Source of the DNA: Comamonas aquatica NBRC 14918
Lineage (GTDB): Bacteria > Pseudomonadota > Gammaproteobacteria > Burkholderiales > Burkholderiaceae_C
Assembly (NCBI RefSeq): GCF_000739875.1
Contig: NZ_BBJR01000054.1
Location: forward strand, 1-48,956
Length of the DNA: 48,956 nucleotides
Reading direction: 5' to 3'
Part shown: positions 35,865 to 45,500 of the stretch, one piece after another
Layout of the letters: each line of letters opens with the position of its first letter
Position numbering within the stretch: the stretch's first letter is position 1
Notes under the pieces: generated by a model
Databases searched by the model: none
What the model was told of the DNA's origin: nothing
The model's input: only the letters and a program-made list of their open reading frames with translations
Translations under genes and position numbers: made by a program

Positions 35865-37385
35865 ATGGCTTATGCCCTTCCCGGCCAATCCGGTGCGCTG
35901 CACCACTACCAAGACCGCTACGACAACTACATCGGCGGCCAGTGGGTGCCGCCCAGCGGTGGCGAGTATTTCGATGTGGTCACGCCGATCACCGGCCAGG
36001 TCTACACGCGCGTGGCACGCGGCACGGCGGCCGACATCGAAAAGGCCCTGGACGCGGCCCACGCCGCGGCCGACGCCTGGGGCAAGACCTCGGCCACCGA
36101 GCGCAGCAACATCCTGCTGCAGATGGCCGACCGCATCGATGCCCACCGCGAACTGCTGGCCTATGTGGAGACCATCGACAACGGCAAGGCCATCCGCGAG
36201 ACGCTGGCCGCCGACATTCCGCTGGCCGCCGACCACTTCCGCTACTTTGCCGGCGCGGTGCGCACCCAGGAAGGCGGCATCAGCCAGATCGACAACGAGA
36301 CCGTGGCTTACCACTTCCACGAGCCACTGGGCGTGGTCGGACAGATCATCCCCTGGAACTTCCCCATCCTGATGGCGGCCTGGAAGCTGGCGCCCGCGCT
36401 GGCCGCGGGCAACTGCGTGGTGCTCAAGCCCGCCGAATCCACGCCCGTGTCCATCCTGGTGCTGATGGGCCTGGTCGGTGACCTGCTGCCGCCCGGCGTG
36501 CTGAACATCGTCAACGGCTTCGGCCGCGAGGCCGGCATGCCGCTGGCGCAAAGCAAGCGCATTGCCAAGATCGCCTTCACCGGCTCCACCAGCACCGGCC
36601 GCGTGATCGCCCAGGCGGCGGCCAACAGCCTGATCCCGGCCACGCTGGAGTTGGGCGGCAAGTCGCCCAACATCTTCTTCGCCGACGTGATGGACAAGGA
36701 CGACAGCTTCCTCGACAAGGCCATCGAAGGCCTGGTGCTGTTCGCCTTCAACCAGGGCGAGGTCTGCACCTGCCCCAGCCGTGCCCTGATCCAGGAGTCG
36801 ATCTACGACAAGTTCATGGAACGCGTGCTCCAGCGCGTGGCAGCCATCAAGCACGCCGACCCGCTGGACCCCAGCAGCATGATGGGCGCGCAGGCCAGCA
36901 AGGAGCAGCTGACCAAAATCCTGTCCTACCTGGACCTGGGCCGGCAGGAAGGTGCCGAGGTGCTGATCGGCGGCGCCCAGGCCCAGCTGGGCGGTGCCCT
37001 GTCCGGCGGCTACTACGTGCAGCCCACCATCTTCAAGGGCCACAACAAGATGCGCATCTTCCAGGAGGAGATCTTCGGCCCCGTGCTGGCCGTGACCACC
37101 TTCAAGACCGAGGAAGAAGCCCTGGCCCTGGCCAATGACACGCTCTACGGCCTGGGCGCCGGCGTCTGGAGCCGCAACGGCAATGTGGCCTACCGCATGG
37201 GCCGCGCCATCAAGGCCGGGCGCGTGTGGACCAACTGCTACCACCACTACCCCGCGCACGCGGCGTTCGGGGGCTACAAGGAGTCGGGCATCGGGCGCGA
37301 GAACCACAAGCAGATGCTGGACCACTACCAGCAGACCAAGAACCTGCTGGTGTCCTACTCCGAGCACAAGCTGGGCTTCTTCTAA
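35865..37385 (+). CDS. exaC: aldehyde dehydrogenase (acetaldehyde dehydrogenase, ExaC/AcoD-like)
   Basis: A 506-residue NAD-dependent ALDH. Catalytic Cys301 lies in [11 protein letters not shown] and the general base Glu in [18 protein letters not shown] is the cofactor loop and [17 protein letters not shown] the active-site entry. [16 protein letters not shown] and the C-terminal HKLGFF match the acetaldehyde dehydrogenase subgroup that oxidises acetaldehyde from ethanol. AGG lies seven bases before ATG 35865. It is followed by a DUF779 gene, a frequent partner of this subgroup. Confidence 0.93.
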   Translation: MAYALPGQSGALHHYQDRYDNYIGGQWVPPSGGEYFDVVTPITGQVYTRVARGTAADIEKALDAAHAAADAWGKTSATERSNILLQMADRIDAHRELLAYVETIDNGKAIRETLAADIPLAADHFRYFAGAVRTQEGGISQIDNETVAYHFHEPLGVVGQIIPWNFPILMAAWKLAPALAAGNCVVLKPAESTPVSILVLMGLVGDLLPPGVLNIVNGFGREAGMPLAQSKRIAKIAFTGSTSTGRVIAQAAANSLIPATLELGGKSPNIFFADVMDKDDSFLDKAIEGLVLFAFNQGEVCTCPSRALIQESIYDKFMERVLQRVAAIKHADPLDPSSMMGAQASKEQLTKILSYLDLGRQEGAEVLIGGAQAQLGGALSGGYYVQPTIFKGHNKMRIFQEEIFGPVLAVTTFKTEEEALALANDTLYGLGAGVWSRNGNVAYRMGRAIKAGRVWTNCYHHYPAHAAFGGYKESGIGRENHKQMLDHYQQTKNLLVSYSEHKLGFF

Positions 37386-37521
37386 ACCAGACCTGGAGCG
37401 TGCCGCCCGCCACCGCCCCCCGGGCCGCCACACCGCCGTGGCACTGGGCCCACGGTGGGCCGGCAGCACGCTCCACCCGGTTACGGCAGGTACTGCAGGC
37501 GCTGCAGGCGCTGCAGGATGT

Positions 37522-37576
37522 GAATGAAATCACCTGATAGCGCTTGTGCAGCCTGCGCACCGCGCTCTCTTTTTCT
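37522..37576. repeat. dispersed intergenic repeat, partial, copy 7
   Basis: AAATCACCTGATAGCGCTTG followed by TGCAGCCTGCGCACCGCGCT resembles the CTGATAGCGCTTG core of copy 2 and the CAGCCTGCGC of copy 8. It ends close to the ribosome-binding site of the DUF779 gene. Just upstream (37491-37516) is a short tandem of GCAGGCGCT. Confidence 0.45.
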
Positions 37577-37591
37577 TACCAGGAGCACCCC

Positions 37592-37957
37592 ATGGTCGAT
37601 CGCGTCATTGCCACGCCCGCCACGCTGGAGTTGATCGACGTGCTGCGCACCAAGTACGGGCCCCGGCTGTTCTTTCACCAATCCGGGGGCTGCTGCGACA
37701 ACAGCGCCGCCAACTGCTACATCGAGGGCGAGTTGACCATCGGCCCCGGCGATGTGCAGCTGGGCGAGATCGGCGGCCTGCCGTTCTACATGAGCGCCTC
37801 GCAGTTCGAGTACTGGCAGCACACCCAGCTCATCATCGACGTGATCGACGGCCATGGCGGCGGCACCCTGTCGCTGGAAGGCCCTGAAGGCAAGGCCTTC
37901 CTGACCCGCTCGCGCGTGTTCACCGATGCCGAGCTGGCCCAGCTGCGGGCGGTTTGA
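37592..37957 (+). CDS. DUF779 domain protein
   Basis: A 121-residue protein of the DUF779 family, start fixed by AGGAG before ATG 37592. The conserved block is FFHQSGGCCDNSAANCY, with three cysteines, followed by IGGLPFYMSASQFEYW. The biochemical role is unknown; members are usually found next to acetaldehyde/propanal-type aldehyde dehydrogenases, as here (206 bp after exaC), suggesting an accessory role such as metal or thiol chemistry for that enzyme. Confidence 0.9.
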   Translation: MVDRVIATPATLELIDVLRTKYGPRLFFHQSGGCCDNSAANCYIEGELTIGPGDVQLGEIGGLPFYMSASQFEYWQHTQLIIDVIDGHGGGTLSLEGPEGKAFLTRSRVFTDAELAQLRAV

Positions 37958-37976
37958 CATCACCGTGCGGCCTGCC

Positions 37977-38287
37977 ATGCCCAGCACACGCCAACCACGC
38001 CGCAAGCGCAGCGTCGGCCGCGCGATGGCCTGGACCGTCTGGGCCGTGGCCACGCCCGCCGCCATGGCCCAGCCCCTGGTGGCGCACAGCGCCCCGCCAG
38101 GGGGGCACTGGCCCTGCGGGTCAGTGCCGGCACCGCCCAGATGCAGGGCCTGTCGCCCGAAAATCTGCTAATTGCCTTGCGCCGGCGCCAGCTGCCCCAT
38201 GCGGCCCAGCTGGAATGTTCAGCCCTGGACACCCAGCTGCCCGCGCTGGAACAGGCCCAGGCGCGTTTTCGCGCACTGCGCTGCTAA
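37977..38287 (+). pseudogene. probable frameshifted small secreted-protein gene
   Basis: From ATG 37977 the frame gives a basic start, a hydrophobic stretch (AMAWTVWAVATPAAMA) and a likely cleavage site before QPLVAH, then loses sense after a G6 run (38100-38105). In the frame one base back the sequence becomes clearly protein-like (ALALRVSAG, LSPENLLIALRRRQLPHAAQ, then LECSALDTQLPALEQAQ) and ends FRALRC-stop at 38287. The C-terminal C-x2-LD-x2-LP-x-LE pattern is shared with the secreted protein at 39641-40090. One missing G would restore a single frame. A sequencing error is possible. Confidence 0.5.
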
Positions 38288-38402
38288 CCCTTTGCCGATG
38301 CACGAAGGGTCTGGCCGCCTGTGGGCACGGCCCCGGCCCCTGGCGCGCCGCCGGGTCGCCGGGTCGCGCTAGCATGGGCCTCTGCCCCCTCTGTTCCCCA
38401 CC

Positions 38403-39545
38403 ATGCACTACTTCAACCAAGCCGCCGGCGGACTGATGCCGGACCGCGTGCTGCAGGCGGTCACCGACTACATGCAGCGCGAGCAGGCCCTGGGCTCCTA
38501 CGTGGCCGCCCAGCAGGCCCAGCCCCTGCTGCTGCAGCTCTATGCCCAGCTGGCGGCGCTGCTGCAATGCCAGCCGGCCGATATCGCCCTGACCACCGGC
38601 AACACCCACGGCTGGTGTGCCGTGGTCGGCGCCCTGCCTCTGCAGGACGGGGACCGCGTGCTGGTCACGCCGGGCGAATGGGGTGGCAACTACGCGATGC
38701 TGCTGCAGCTGCAGGCCCGCACCGGCTGCGTGGTGGAGACCATGCCCTGCACCGCGGACGGCCACATCGACATGGCGGCGCTGGAGGCCGGGCTGGACGC
38801 GCGCGTCCAGCTCATCGCGCTGACCTGGGTGCCGGCCAACGGCAGCACGGTGTATGACGCCCAGGCCCTGGGCCAGCTGTGCGCCCGCCATGGCATCCCC
38901 TACATCATCGATGCGGCCCAGGCCCTGGGCCACATCCCCGTCGATGTGCAAGCCCTGCAGTGCGATGTGCTTACGGCCCCGGGCCGCAAATGGCTGTGTG
39001 GCCCGCGCGGCACCGGGCTGGTGTACCTGAAACCCGGCTTTGCCGCACGTCTGCAGCCCATGACGGTGGACCATGTGTCCTGCCCCATCACCCCCACCGG
39101 CCCGGTGCTGCGCCAGGATGCGCGGATGCTGGAGCAGTCCGAATCCTCCGTCGCCCTCAAGCTGGGCCTGCTGGCCGCGCTGGACACGGCCCAGGCCGAG
39201 GGTTGGGCGCAGCGCTTTGCCGCCATCGCCGAGCGCGCCCGGCAACTGCGCAGCGCCCTGGCGGACGTGCCGGGCCTGCGCCTGCACAGCCTGGCTGCCG
39301 CCCCCGCCGACTGCGGCATCGTGCCGTTCACACTGCAGGGCCACACCCCTGCCCAGGTGCAGCAGGCACTGCTGCAGTGCCACATCCAGGTGGCCGCCAG
39401 CGGCATGGGCTTCACCCCGCTGGACATGCAGGCCCGCGACTTGAGCGCCGTGGTGCGCGCCTCGGTCAGCGCCCACACCACCGATGCCGACATCCAGGCG
39501 CTGGTGCAGGCCTTGCAAGCGCTGTCTGCAGCACCCTCCCGCTGA
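38403..39545 (+). CDS. class V aminotransferase (cysteine desulfurase/isopenicillin-N-epimerase-like)
   Basis: A 380-residue PLP fold type I enzyme. The Schiff-base Lys196 is in TAPGRKWLCGPRGTG, and YIIDAAQALGHIPVDV holds the cofactor Asp and Gln. The N terminus MHYFNQAAGGL is typical of this superfamily. The cysteine desulfurase active loop cannot be identified with confidence, so activity may be epimerase, lyase or desulfurase on an unknown substrate. A single gene with no metabolic neighbour that defines it. Confidence 0.87.
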   Translation: MHYFNQAAGGLMPDRVLQAVTDYMQREQALGSYVAAQQAQPLLLQLYAQLAALLQCQPADIALTTGNTHGWCAVVGALPLQDGDRVLVTPGEWGGNYAMLLQLQARTGCVVETMPCTADGHIDMAALEAGLDARVQLIALTWVPANGSTVYDAQALGQLCARHGIPYIIDAAQALGHIPVDVQALQCDVLTAPGRKWLCGPRGTGLVYLKPGFAARLQPMTVDHVSCPITPTGPVLRQDARMLEQSESSVALKLGLLAALDTAQAEGWAQRFAAIAERARQLRSALADVPGLRLHSLAAAPADCGIVPFTLQGHTPAQVQQALLQCHIQVAASGMGFTPLDMQARDLSAVVRASVSAHTTDADIQALVQALQALSAAPSR

Positions 39546-39640
39546 GCGGCTGCGTCAGCGGGTGACAACACCGTGGAGGGGCTGGCCTGCGGGCATCGCT
39601 GGACGTCACCCGCAGGCAGCCCCTACCTACCATCCGGTGC

Positions 39641-40090
39641 ATGCGTTCAACACCTCTCGCCATGGCTGCGCTGTGGGGCCTGGTCGCCTGCCACGTACAG
39701 GCGCAGCAGGTCTACCGCTGTGACATCCACGACAAAACCAGCTATTCCCACGAACCCTGTCTCGGTGCCCTGGTGATCGACACCACGCCGACGCAAGGGC
39801 TCAACCAATCCACCGGCAAAGTACAACGCCACCCCGATGTGCAACGCGAGATCACCCATCGCCAAATCGCCGAAGCCATAGGCCCGATCACCGGCAAGTC
39901 ACAGCAAGCACTGGCTGTCGACCGGCGCAGAATGCGACTCAGCGCCTCCGACAAGCTGCACTGCGAATGGCTGGACCTGCGCTTGCCCAGCCTGGAGGCC
40001 CAGGTTGCCCAGGCCCGCGCCGACCAAAAAGGCCAGGCCGAGCTGGCGCTCTACCAAGCCCGCCTCCAGTTGCGTGACCTGGGCTGCTGA
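39641..40090 (+). CDS. secreted DUF4124-like protein
   Basis: A 149-residue protein with a signal peptide (MRSTPLAMAALWGLVACHVQA) followed by QQVYRCDIHDKTSYSHEPC, the short two-cysteine beta motif of DUF4124 proteins. The rest is helical and ends in LHCEWLDLRLPSLEAQVAQA, with a final Cys. That C-terminal pattern recurs in the broken gene at 37977-38287. Function unknown; periplasmic. It stops 7 bp before the convergent trxC gene. Confidence 0.8.
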   Translation: MRSTPLAMAALWGLVACHVQAQQVYRCDIHDKTSYSHEPCLGALVIDTTPTQGLNQSTGKVQRHPDVQREITHRQIAEAIGPITGKSQQALAVDRRRMRLSASDKLHCEWLDLRLPSLEAQVAQARADQKGQAELALYQARLQLRDLGC

Positions 40091-40097
40091 GCGGTGC

Positions 40098-40541
40098 TCA
40101 GCCCACCACCGAGCGCACCCAGCGCACGATCTCGCCAGCGGGCAAGGCACCGGAGATGCGGGCCTTTTCCACGCCGTTCTGGAACACGATCATGGTGGGA
40201 ATGCTGCGCACGTTGTACGGGGCGGCCGCCTGGGGGTGGGCCTCGGTGTCCAGCTTGGCCAGTCGCACCTGGGGCGACAGCTGCTGGGCGGCCTGGGCAA
40301 AGGCCGGCGCCATCATGCGGCAGGGACCGCACCAGGGGGCCCAAAAGTCCACCACCACCGGGATGTGACTGCGCCCCACGTGCTTGGCAAAACTGTCGGC
40401 GTCCAGCGCCACGGGCTCCCCCGTGAACAGCGGCTGGTGGCAGCTGCCGCAGTCGGGCGCATGGCCCAGGTGCTGGGCCGCCACGCGGTTGGTCTTGTGG
40501 CAGTGGGGGCAGACGATGTGCAGGGCTTCGGGCGTGGTCAT
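40098..40541 (-). CDS. trxC: thioredoxin 2 (zinc-containing)
   Basis: A 147-residue thioredoxin. An N-terminal zinc finger (Cys11, Cys14, Cys31, Cys34; CPHC and CGSC) precedes a thioredoxin fold with active-site Cys71-Gly-Pro-Cys74 in FWAPWCGPC and cis-Pro in RSIPTMIVF. TrxC reduces protein disulfides and in E. coli is part of the OxyR oxidative-stress regulon. The start at 40541 (MTTPEALHIV) fits the family; the frame is open 32 codons further. Confidence 0.94.
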   Translation of the reverse strand: MTTPEALHIVCPHCHKTNRVAAQHLGHAPDCGSCHQPLFTGEPVALDADSFAKHVGRSHIPVVVDFWAPWCGPCRMMAPAFAQAAQQLSPQVRLAKLDTEAHPQAAAPYNVRSIPTMIVFQNGVEKARISGALPAGEIVRWVRSVVG

Positions 40542-40634
40542 GGCGGCTCCAGGAACTCTCAAAGCCTGCACATGGTGGTGGGCCCGCTTTTTGCAAGTCG
40601 GCCAGGCACGCTCCTCGGCCGGTCGATGTTTGAA

Positions 40635-40685
40635 CAAAAGGCGGTTTCTCGCTGATGCAGCCTGCGCCAGCAGCTCACTTTTTCA
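40635..40685. repeat. dispersed intergenic repeat, long type, copy 8
   Basis: On the minus strand it starts TGAAAAAGTGAGCTGCTGGC and continues GCAGGCTGCATCAGCGAG. The TGA is the stop codon of the DUF2905 gene, so the repeat edge coincides with the stop, as at the ygjP-like gene (18128). Closely matches the right arm of copy 4. Confidence 0.6.
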
Positions 40686-40889
40686 GAACAACCAGGCCAG
40701 CAATTTGATGGTGCTGAACAGCAGCACCGTCACCAGCACGGCACTGGCGCAGGGCAGGAAAACCTCGCGCCCGAGCAGACGGAAGGTGAAGTCCCCGGGC
40801 AGGCGGCCCAGACCGACCTTGCGGATCACCCCGGTGGCGCTGTTGAGCAGCACCAGCAGGACAAAGATCAGCAGCATCCAGCGAATCAT
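40683..40889 (-). CDS. DUF2905 small membrane protein
   Basis: A 68-residue protein with two membrane helices (WMLLIFVLLVLLN and LPCASAVLVTVLLFSTIKLLAWL). GLGRLPGDFTFRLLGREVFLP between them is the DUF2905 signature. Role unknown. It starts 20 bp after the MidA-like methyltransferase stop on the same strand, so likely co-transcribed. Confidence 0.88.
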   Translation of the reverse strand: MIRWMLLIFVLLVLLNSATGVIRKVGLGRLPGDFTFRLLGREVFLPCASAVLVTVLLFSTIKLLAWLF

Positions 40890-40909
40890 GTACAGCGTCC
40901 GGTCGGGGC

Positions 40910-42013
40910 TCAGAGCCGGTGGGTGCGATCACCCTGAACAAAGCCCAGGGCGTTCCAGGGCTCGACGCCCTTGCACAGACCGATGACCTTGAACAGCTCG
41001 CCCATCTCATGTTCCATCATCAATTTGAGCGCGGGCACGCGCTGGATCTGCGTCAGCTGCTCCAGTTTTTGCTGCAGGCCGCAGTTGATGAGGAAATGCG
41101 CCTGGGTGGTGTAGCCCAGCACTTCCAGGCCGGCCTCCTGCGCAGCCACGGCGGTGCCGGTGAAGTTGACGTGGGCCGTGATGTCCTTGAGGCCGATCTT
41201 GTCCAGCGGATCGCTGTCCACCTGGTGCTGGTAGTGGCAGACCGTGGTGCCCATGTGGCGCTGCGGGTGGTAGTACTCCGACTCGCCAAAACCATAGTCG
41301 ATGAAGAAGGCGGCACCGCGCTCCAGGCGCTCGCCCAGGGTGCGGATGAAGGCCTCGCCCTGGGCGTGGATTTCGGTCTCGTAATCGTGCTCGCCCTCCA
41401 CCTCCAGCGGGGGGCGCAGGTCGGTGGGGCGGTCGGCCCAGACCAGGGCCTCGCCTTGCAGTGCCACGCCGCGCTCGTGCCACACGCCGCCTACACGGGC
41501 CAGCAGTTGCACGGGCATGGCATCCAGCACCTCGTTACCGATCACCACGCCCTGCATCCGCGCAGGCAGGGCATCGGCCCAGACCACGGTCGGCGCATGG
41601 GCCGCCAGACGCGCCTGCTGGCGCGCACGCAGCGTGCCGGACAGGTCGACGATGGTGTAGCGCTCGATGGCCACGCCCAGGCGCTGTAGCTCATCTAGCA
41701 CCTGCAGGGCCAGGGCCCCGGTGCCGGCACCGAACTCCCACACCTCGCGCGTGCCGGTCGCGGCCAGGGCCTCGGCCACCTGCGCAGCCAGCAACTGGCC
41801 AAACACGGGGGACAGCTCGGGCGCGGTCACGAAATCGCTGCCGGAATCGGGCATGGCCCCGAACTTGGCCGTGTCGTTGGCGTAATAGCCCAGCCCGGGG
41901 GTGTACAGGGCCAGGGCCATGAAACGGTCAAAGCCCAGCCAGCCACCGGCCTCGGCAATGGCCTGATCGATGTGCGAACGCAAGGCGCTCATTAAAATTG
42001 CGGGTTCTGTCAT
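40910..42013 (-). CDS. SAM-dependent methyltransferase, MidA/NDUFAF7 family (DUF185)
   Basis: A 367-residue class I methyltransferase. FMALALYTPGLGYYA, DFVTAPELSPVFGQLLA and the SAM-binding VWEFGAGTGALALQVL are the family blocks, followed by VVIGNEVLDAMPVQ. The mitochondrial relative NDUFAF7 methylates an arginine of complex I; bacterial substrates are not established. The start MTEPAIL at 42013 has AGGGG close by; MSALRSH at 41992 is an alternative. Divergent from folB. Confidence 0.92.
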   Translation of the reverse strand: MTEPAILMSALRSHIDQAIAEAGGWLGFDRFMALALYTPGLGYYANDTAKFGAMPDSGSDFVTAPELSPVFGQLLAAQVAEALAATGTREVWEFGAGTGALALQVLDELQRLGVAIERYTIVDLSGTLRARQQARLAAHAPTVVWADALPARMQGVVIGNEVLDAMPVQLLARVGGVWHERGVALQGEALVWADRPTDLRPPLEVEGEHDYETEIHAQGEAFIRTLGERLERGAAFFIDYGFGESEYYHPQRHMGTTVCHYQHQVDSDPLDKIGLKDITAHVNFTGTAVAAQEAGLEVLGYTTQAHFLINCGLQQKLEQLTQIQRVPALKLMMEHEMGELFKVIGLCKGVEPWNALGFVQGDRTHRL

Positions 42014-42162
42014 CACCCCTGCATTGTCGTCGCAGTCGAAAGCCCGGGCGCACAAGCTGCATGCGGCACCAGCCCAGGGCGACGATGGACACCCCTGCCA
42101 CCCCCGATTCACCTCCACGCTGTCCGCGGCTGCACGCCAGCCGGGGCGGCACCTGCTGCACC

Positions 42163-42537
42163 ATGTCCTCTGCTGCCACCGGCCAACGCACGATCTTCCT
42201 CACCGGGCTGCGCCTGAACGCGCACCTGGGCATCCTGGACCACGAGCGCGCGGCCGCACAGCCGATCCGGGTGGATGCCGAACTGAACCTGGGAACGCTG
42301 CCCCTGCTGCCGGCGCGCGATGACATTTCCGAGGTGCTGGACTACCGGCTGGCGCGCGAGGCCATCATCGCCACCTGCACGGCGGGCCACTCCGACCTGC
42401 TGGAGCGCCTGACCGGCCTGCTGGCGCAGAACCTGCTGGCCTTGCCCGGTGTGCGCGGTGTGCGTGTGACGGTGGCCAAGCTGGCGATCTTTGACGATTG
42501 CGAAGTGGCCATCCGCCTGGAAGCCGGACAGTGGTGA
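42163..42537 (+). CDS. folB: dihydroneopterin aldolase
   Basis: A 124-residue tunnelling-fold enzyme of folate synthesis. Glu28 in HLGILDHERA, Tyr61 in VLDYRL and catalytic Lys106 in VAKLAIF are the active-site residues. ATG 42163 gives a normal-length protein; an in-frame ATG at 42085 would add 26 residues without similarity. It stops 37 bp before the convergent pilY1 end, with a strong hairpin between. Confidence 0.93.
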   Translation: MSSAATGQRTIFLTGLRLNAHLGILDHERAAAQPIRVDAELNLGTLPLLPARDDISEVLDYRLAREAIIATCTAGHSDLLERLTGLLAQNLLALPGVRGVRVTVAKLAIFDDCEVAIRLEAGQW

Positions 42538-42542
42538 GGCCA

Positions 42543-42563
42543 GGGCCTGCCCCCGGCAGGCCC
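42543..42563. terminator. hairpin between convergent folB and pilY1
   Basis: GGGCCTGCC (42543-42551) pairs perfectly with GGCAGGCCC (42555-42563) around a CCC loop. No T-tract on either side. Its position in the 37-bp convergent gap suggests a shared, bidirectional stop signal. Confidence 0.5.
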
Positions 42564-42574
42564 TCACCGCGCCT

Positions 42575-45500
42575 TCAGCGGGCCGATTCCTCGAACCAGT
42601 AGCGGCGCTTGCGCGGCACGTTGATGGTGGAGGGCGTGTTGCTGGTCTCGATGCCCGAGCCCTTGGCGTTGGGTGCGCCGATCAGGAATTCCTTCTTCTT
42701 GGTCACCGTGTGGCCGTTACTGTCCGTGTACGAGATGCTCACGAACCCGGACACCGGGCTGGGCGGCAGACCACCGCCATTGAGGATCTGCGAAGTGGCC
42801 GCACGGCAGAACAGCGGCGCGGCGTACGACTTGGCAACACCCAAATTAGCAGAGCAAGCAGGCCCTATCTCCGATCCAGTTTTAGGCCGGTTAGTACCGA
42901 AGTACGTCACGCCGCGGAAAGTAGTCGCTGCATTCACAACTTTTTCATTAACTCGGTTCCCGTCTTTATCTTTACTCTCCAAAAGTAGGTAGCACCCGGC
43001 CTGCATGTTCTGGTTCTCCACCCCCACCTGCCCCAGACCACTGAAACTGACAGGGGTGTAATCCGCCGGTGACGTCCATCCTTTGGTCAGATGGTCATCA
43101 AACACGGTGAAGAACGCATCGCTACCTTGAGTGGTCAGCGGTTTTTCTCGGTCCCCGGAACCCACTTGGATAGCCGTGAAATCACGAGTCATGACCAGGC
43201 TAGGCGGATAGAAGAACTTACGCACGGCGGTATCGCTGATCAATGCGGCCAGCCGGAAGCTCTTCCACACATCAGCACCGACCGTGTCCATGGTTTCAAA
43301 ATCGATGCGGTACAGGTTGCCCCCGGTGTCCACGGCATAGGCCCTGTCGATATAGCCATCGCCGTCCGAATCCAGCAGGCTGACATCCGCCGGCACGCTG
43401 CGCAGGGTCGCGAACGACTTCAGCAGGGCGCCGGTTTCGGCATCCAGCACCAGCACCGCATTGCCCATGGTGGTGGTCCCGGGTGGCGTGACGTCTTCCG
43501 CCGTAGCGTCATAGCCGGCGCCCATGACCAGCACCAGCTTGGAGGTGGCGGCGGTATCCCGGATCCTGGCCAGCCGGGGTTCCGACCAGGTCTGGCCCAA
43601 CTGCGAGAACCCGGTGTCGGCCGATGTCTTCTTCCACAGGAACTTGGGGTTGCTAGGGTCGGTGACATCCAGGGCATAGACCATGCGCCCCCCGCGGCGC
43701 ATGCCCATGTAGAGCCATGCCTTGGTGGTTGTTCCCGCCTGGTTGACATGCTGGTAGATGCTGATCGGCCCATCGACAAAGTAGTCCCTGGGCGTCGCGC
43801 TGGCCAGGGTGGTGGTGGAGAGGCGAATGTCGGGCGACTGGTCGCGCAGGCGCTTGAACTTGGGGAAGAACTCCTGGGGAATGAAGCCCCACAGCTCCTT
43901 GCCAGCATCGGCGGAATCGGTTGGAACATTGCCGTTGATGGCATGCAGCATGCCATCGTTGGATCCGTAGAACACCACGATGTTCGGGGCCTTGTCGGTG
44001 CCGTAGTTGATCACGGCGGGCCGCGAATGCAGCACATCCCCATGCACGCTGGAACGGATGGTGGTCGTGCCACCGGGGCCCTTCTCGTCCGACGGGCTGC
44101 GGTTGTCCGTACCGCGCACCCAGGCAATCAGCTGGTTGCGCTCGGTGGTGTCGGCCGCCACGGCGCTCAGGTTGCTGCTGTTGGCCACCGAGAACTGGGT
44201 CGCCGCATTGGTCGCGAGGTTCGTGTCCTTGGCGCATCCCACGCAGGTCAGCACCTTGCGGGCATCCTGCGAGGTGGCGTACACCCCGCGCAGCATCTGC
44301 GCGGCGCCCCCCTTCTCGACCACCTCGCCATCGGGCGAGTCCGAGGTGGATTTCGGCGTCCCCATGGGGTCGTTCACCCAGAAGCTGCTCGGCTGCGTCC
44401 AGAACGACACCGCACCCGGCTCGATGAAGCCGGTGGTGGAGCTGACCGCACTGCGCCCGTTGGCGCCAGCCAGGAACAAGCCGTCGGTCACCACGTCATA
44501 GCCGAACTGGTACTGCTTGAGGTTGCCGCGCCAGCGGGGCGCCCCATTGCCATCGGGGCGGAACATGCCCATGAAGATCTGGTTCAGGTAGGTGCCTTGG
44601 GCGTTCACACTGACGGGCAGGCTGGCAGCGGAAAACACGCTGTCCACCGCCTGCATACGGTTGAAGATGTCCCCCAGGGCCAAGGTCAGCTCGGACACGG
44701 TCCTGGCCTCGTAGAAATCACCCCCGCCCTGGCTAGCGATGCCCTTGAAGATCGCGGGATAGCTGGCATCGTCGCTGGAAGCACCAGTCACCGCGATCGC
44801 ATGGGTAGTCACATTCACCAACTGTGCTTCTGGTTTGGCGTTGATACCGCGCAAAAACCGGGCGTACTCATCCGTCCAGTTGTCTGCGTCTTCTTTGTCC
44901 ACCACACCGGAAGAATAGGTAATCTGCGCCGTACTGCCGTGTACTTCATCCAGCAATTTCTTCACATCCGCATCCTTAACGAAGTCTTTCTGCGGTGGAC
45001 CATTCGCAATCAGGATGACGTAGTTCTTCGGGCAATTCGCCGCGGTCGCGTTGAGCTTGTACTTGCCGCCCTCGAAGGCATTCGGGTCGTACGGCAAGGT
45101 GCCGGCACGCTGCCCTGCGTAGGGCGCTTTCTCGGCGTAATACAGGTAGGCCTCGTGCATCGCCAAGCCATACGAAGTGGGCGAGGGCGACTGGTTCTGC
45201 GTCAGGTTCTTCACCGTGTTCAACAAGGTCGTCTTGCCCGCCGCAGTCACCGGGGTGAACGCCTGGATGACGCGCGCGCCGGTCCCCACATTGGTCTCGT
45301 TGAAGACCATGAACGCAATATTGAACAGCGGCACATCGCCAGCGCCCACGTCCAGTCCTTTGATGACCTTGTACAGCGCGCACTGTTCGACGCTGAACTT
45401 CTTGCCATTCGTGGTCGGGCCCTGGGTACCTTCGTAATAACAAGGTCCCTGGCCATTGTTGGCGTTCCAGTTGGCCGAGTTGTCGATGATGAACAGCACG

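Noticed and set aside
37491..37516. GCAGGCGCT tandem as a regulatory repeat
   Set aside because: Barely two units and within a GC-rich spacer; too short to distinguish from chance.
38121..39518. 465-codon open frame opposite the class V aminotransferase
   Set aside because: Shadow of a strand with a clear PLP enzyme; no domain signature.
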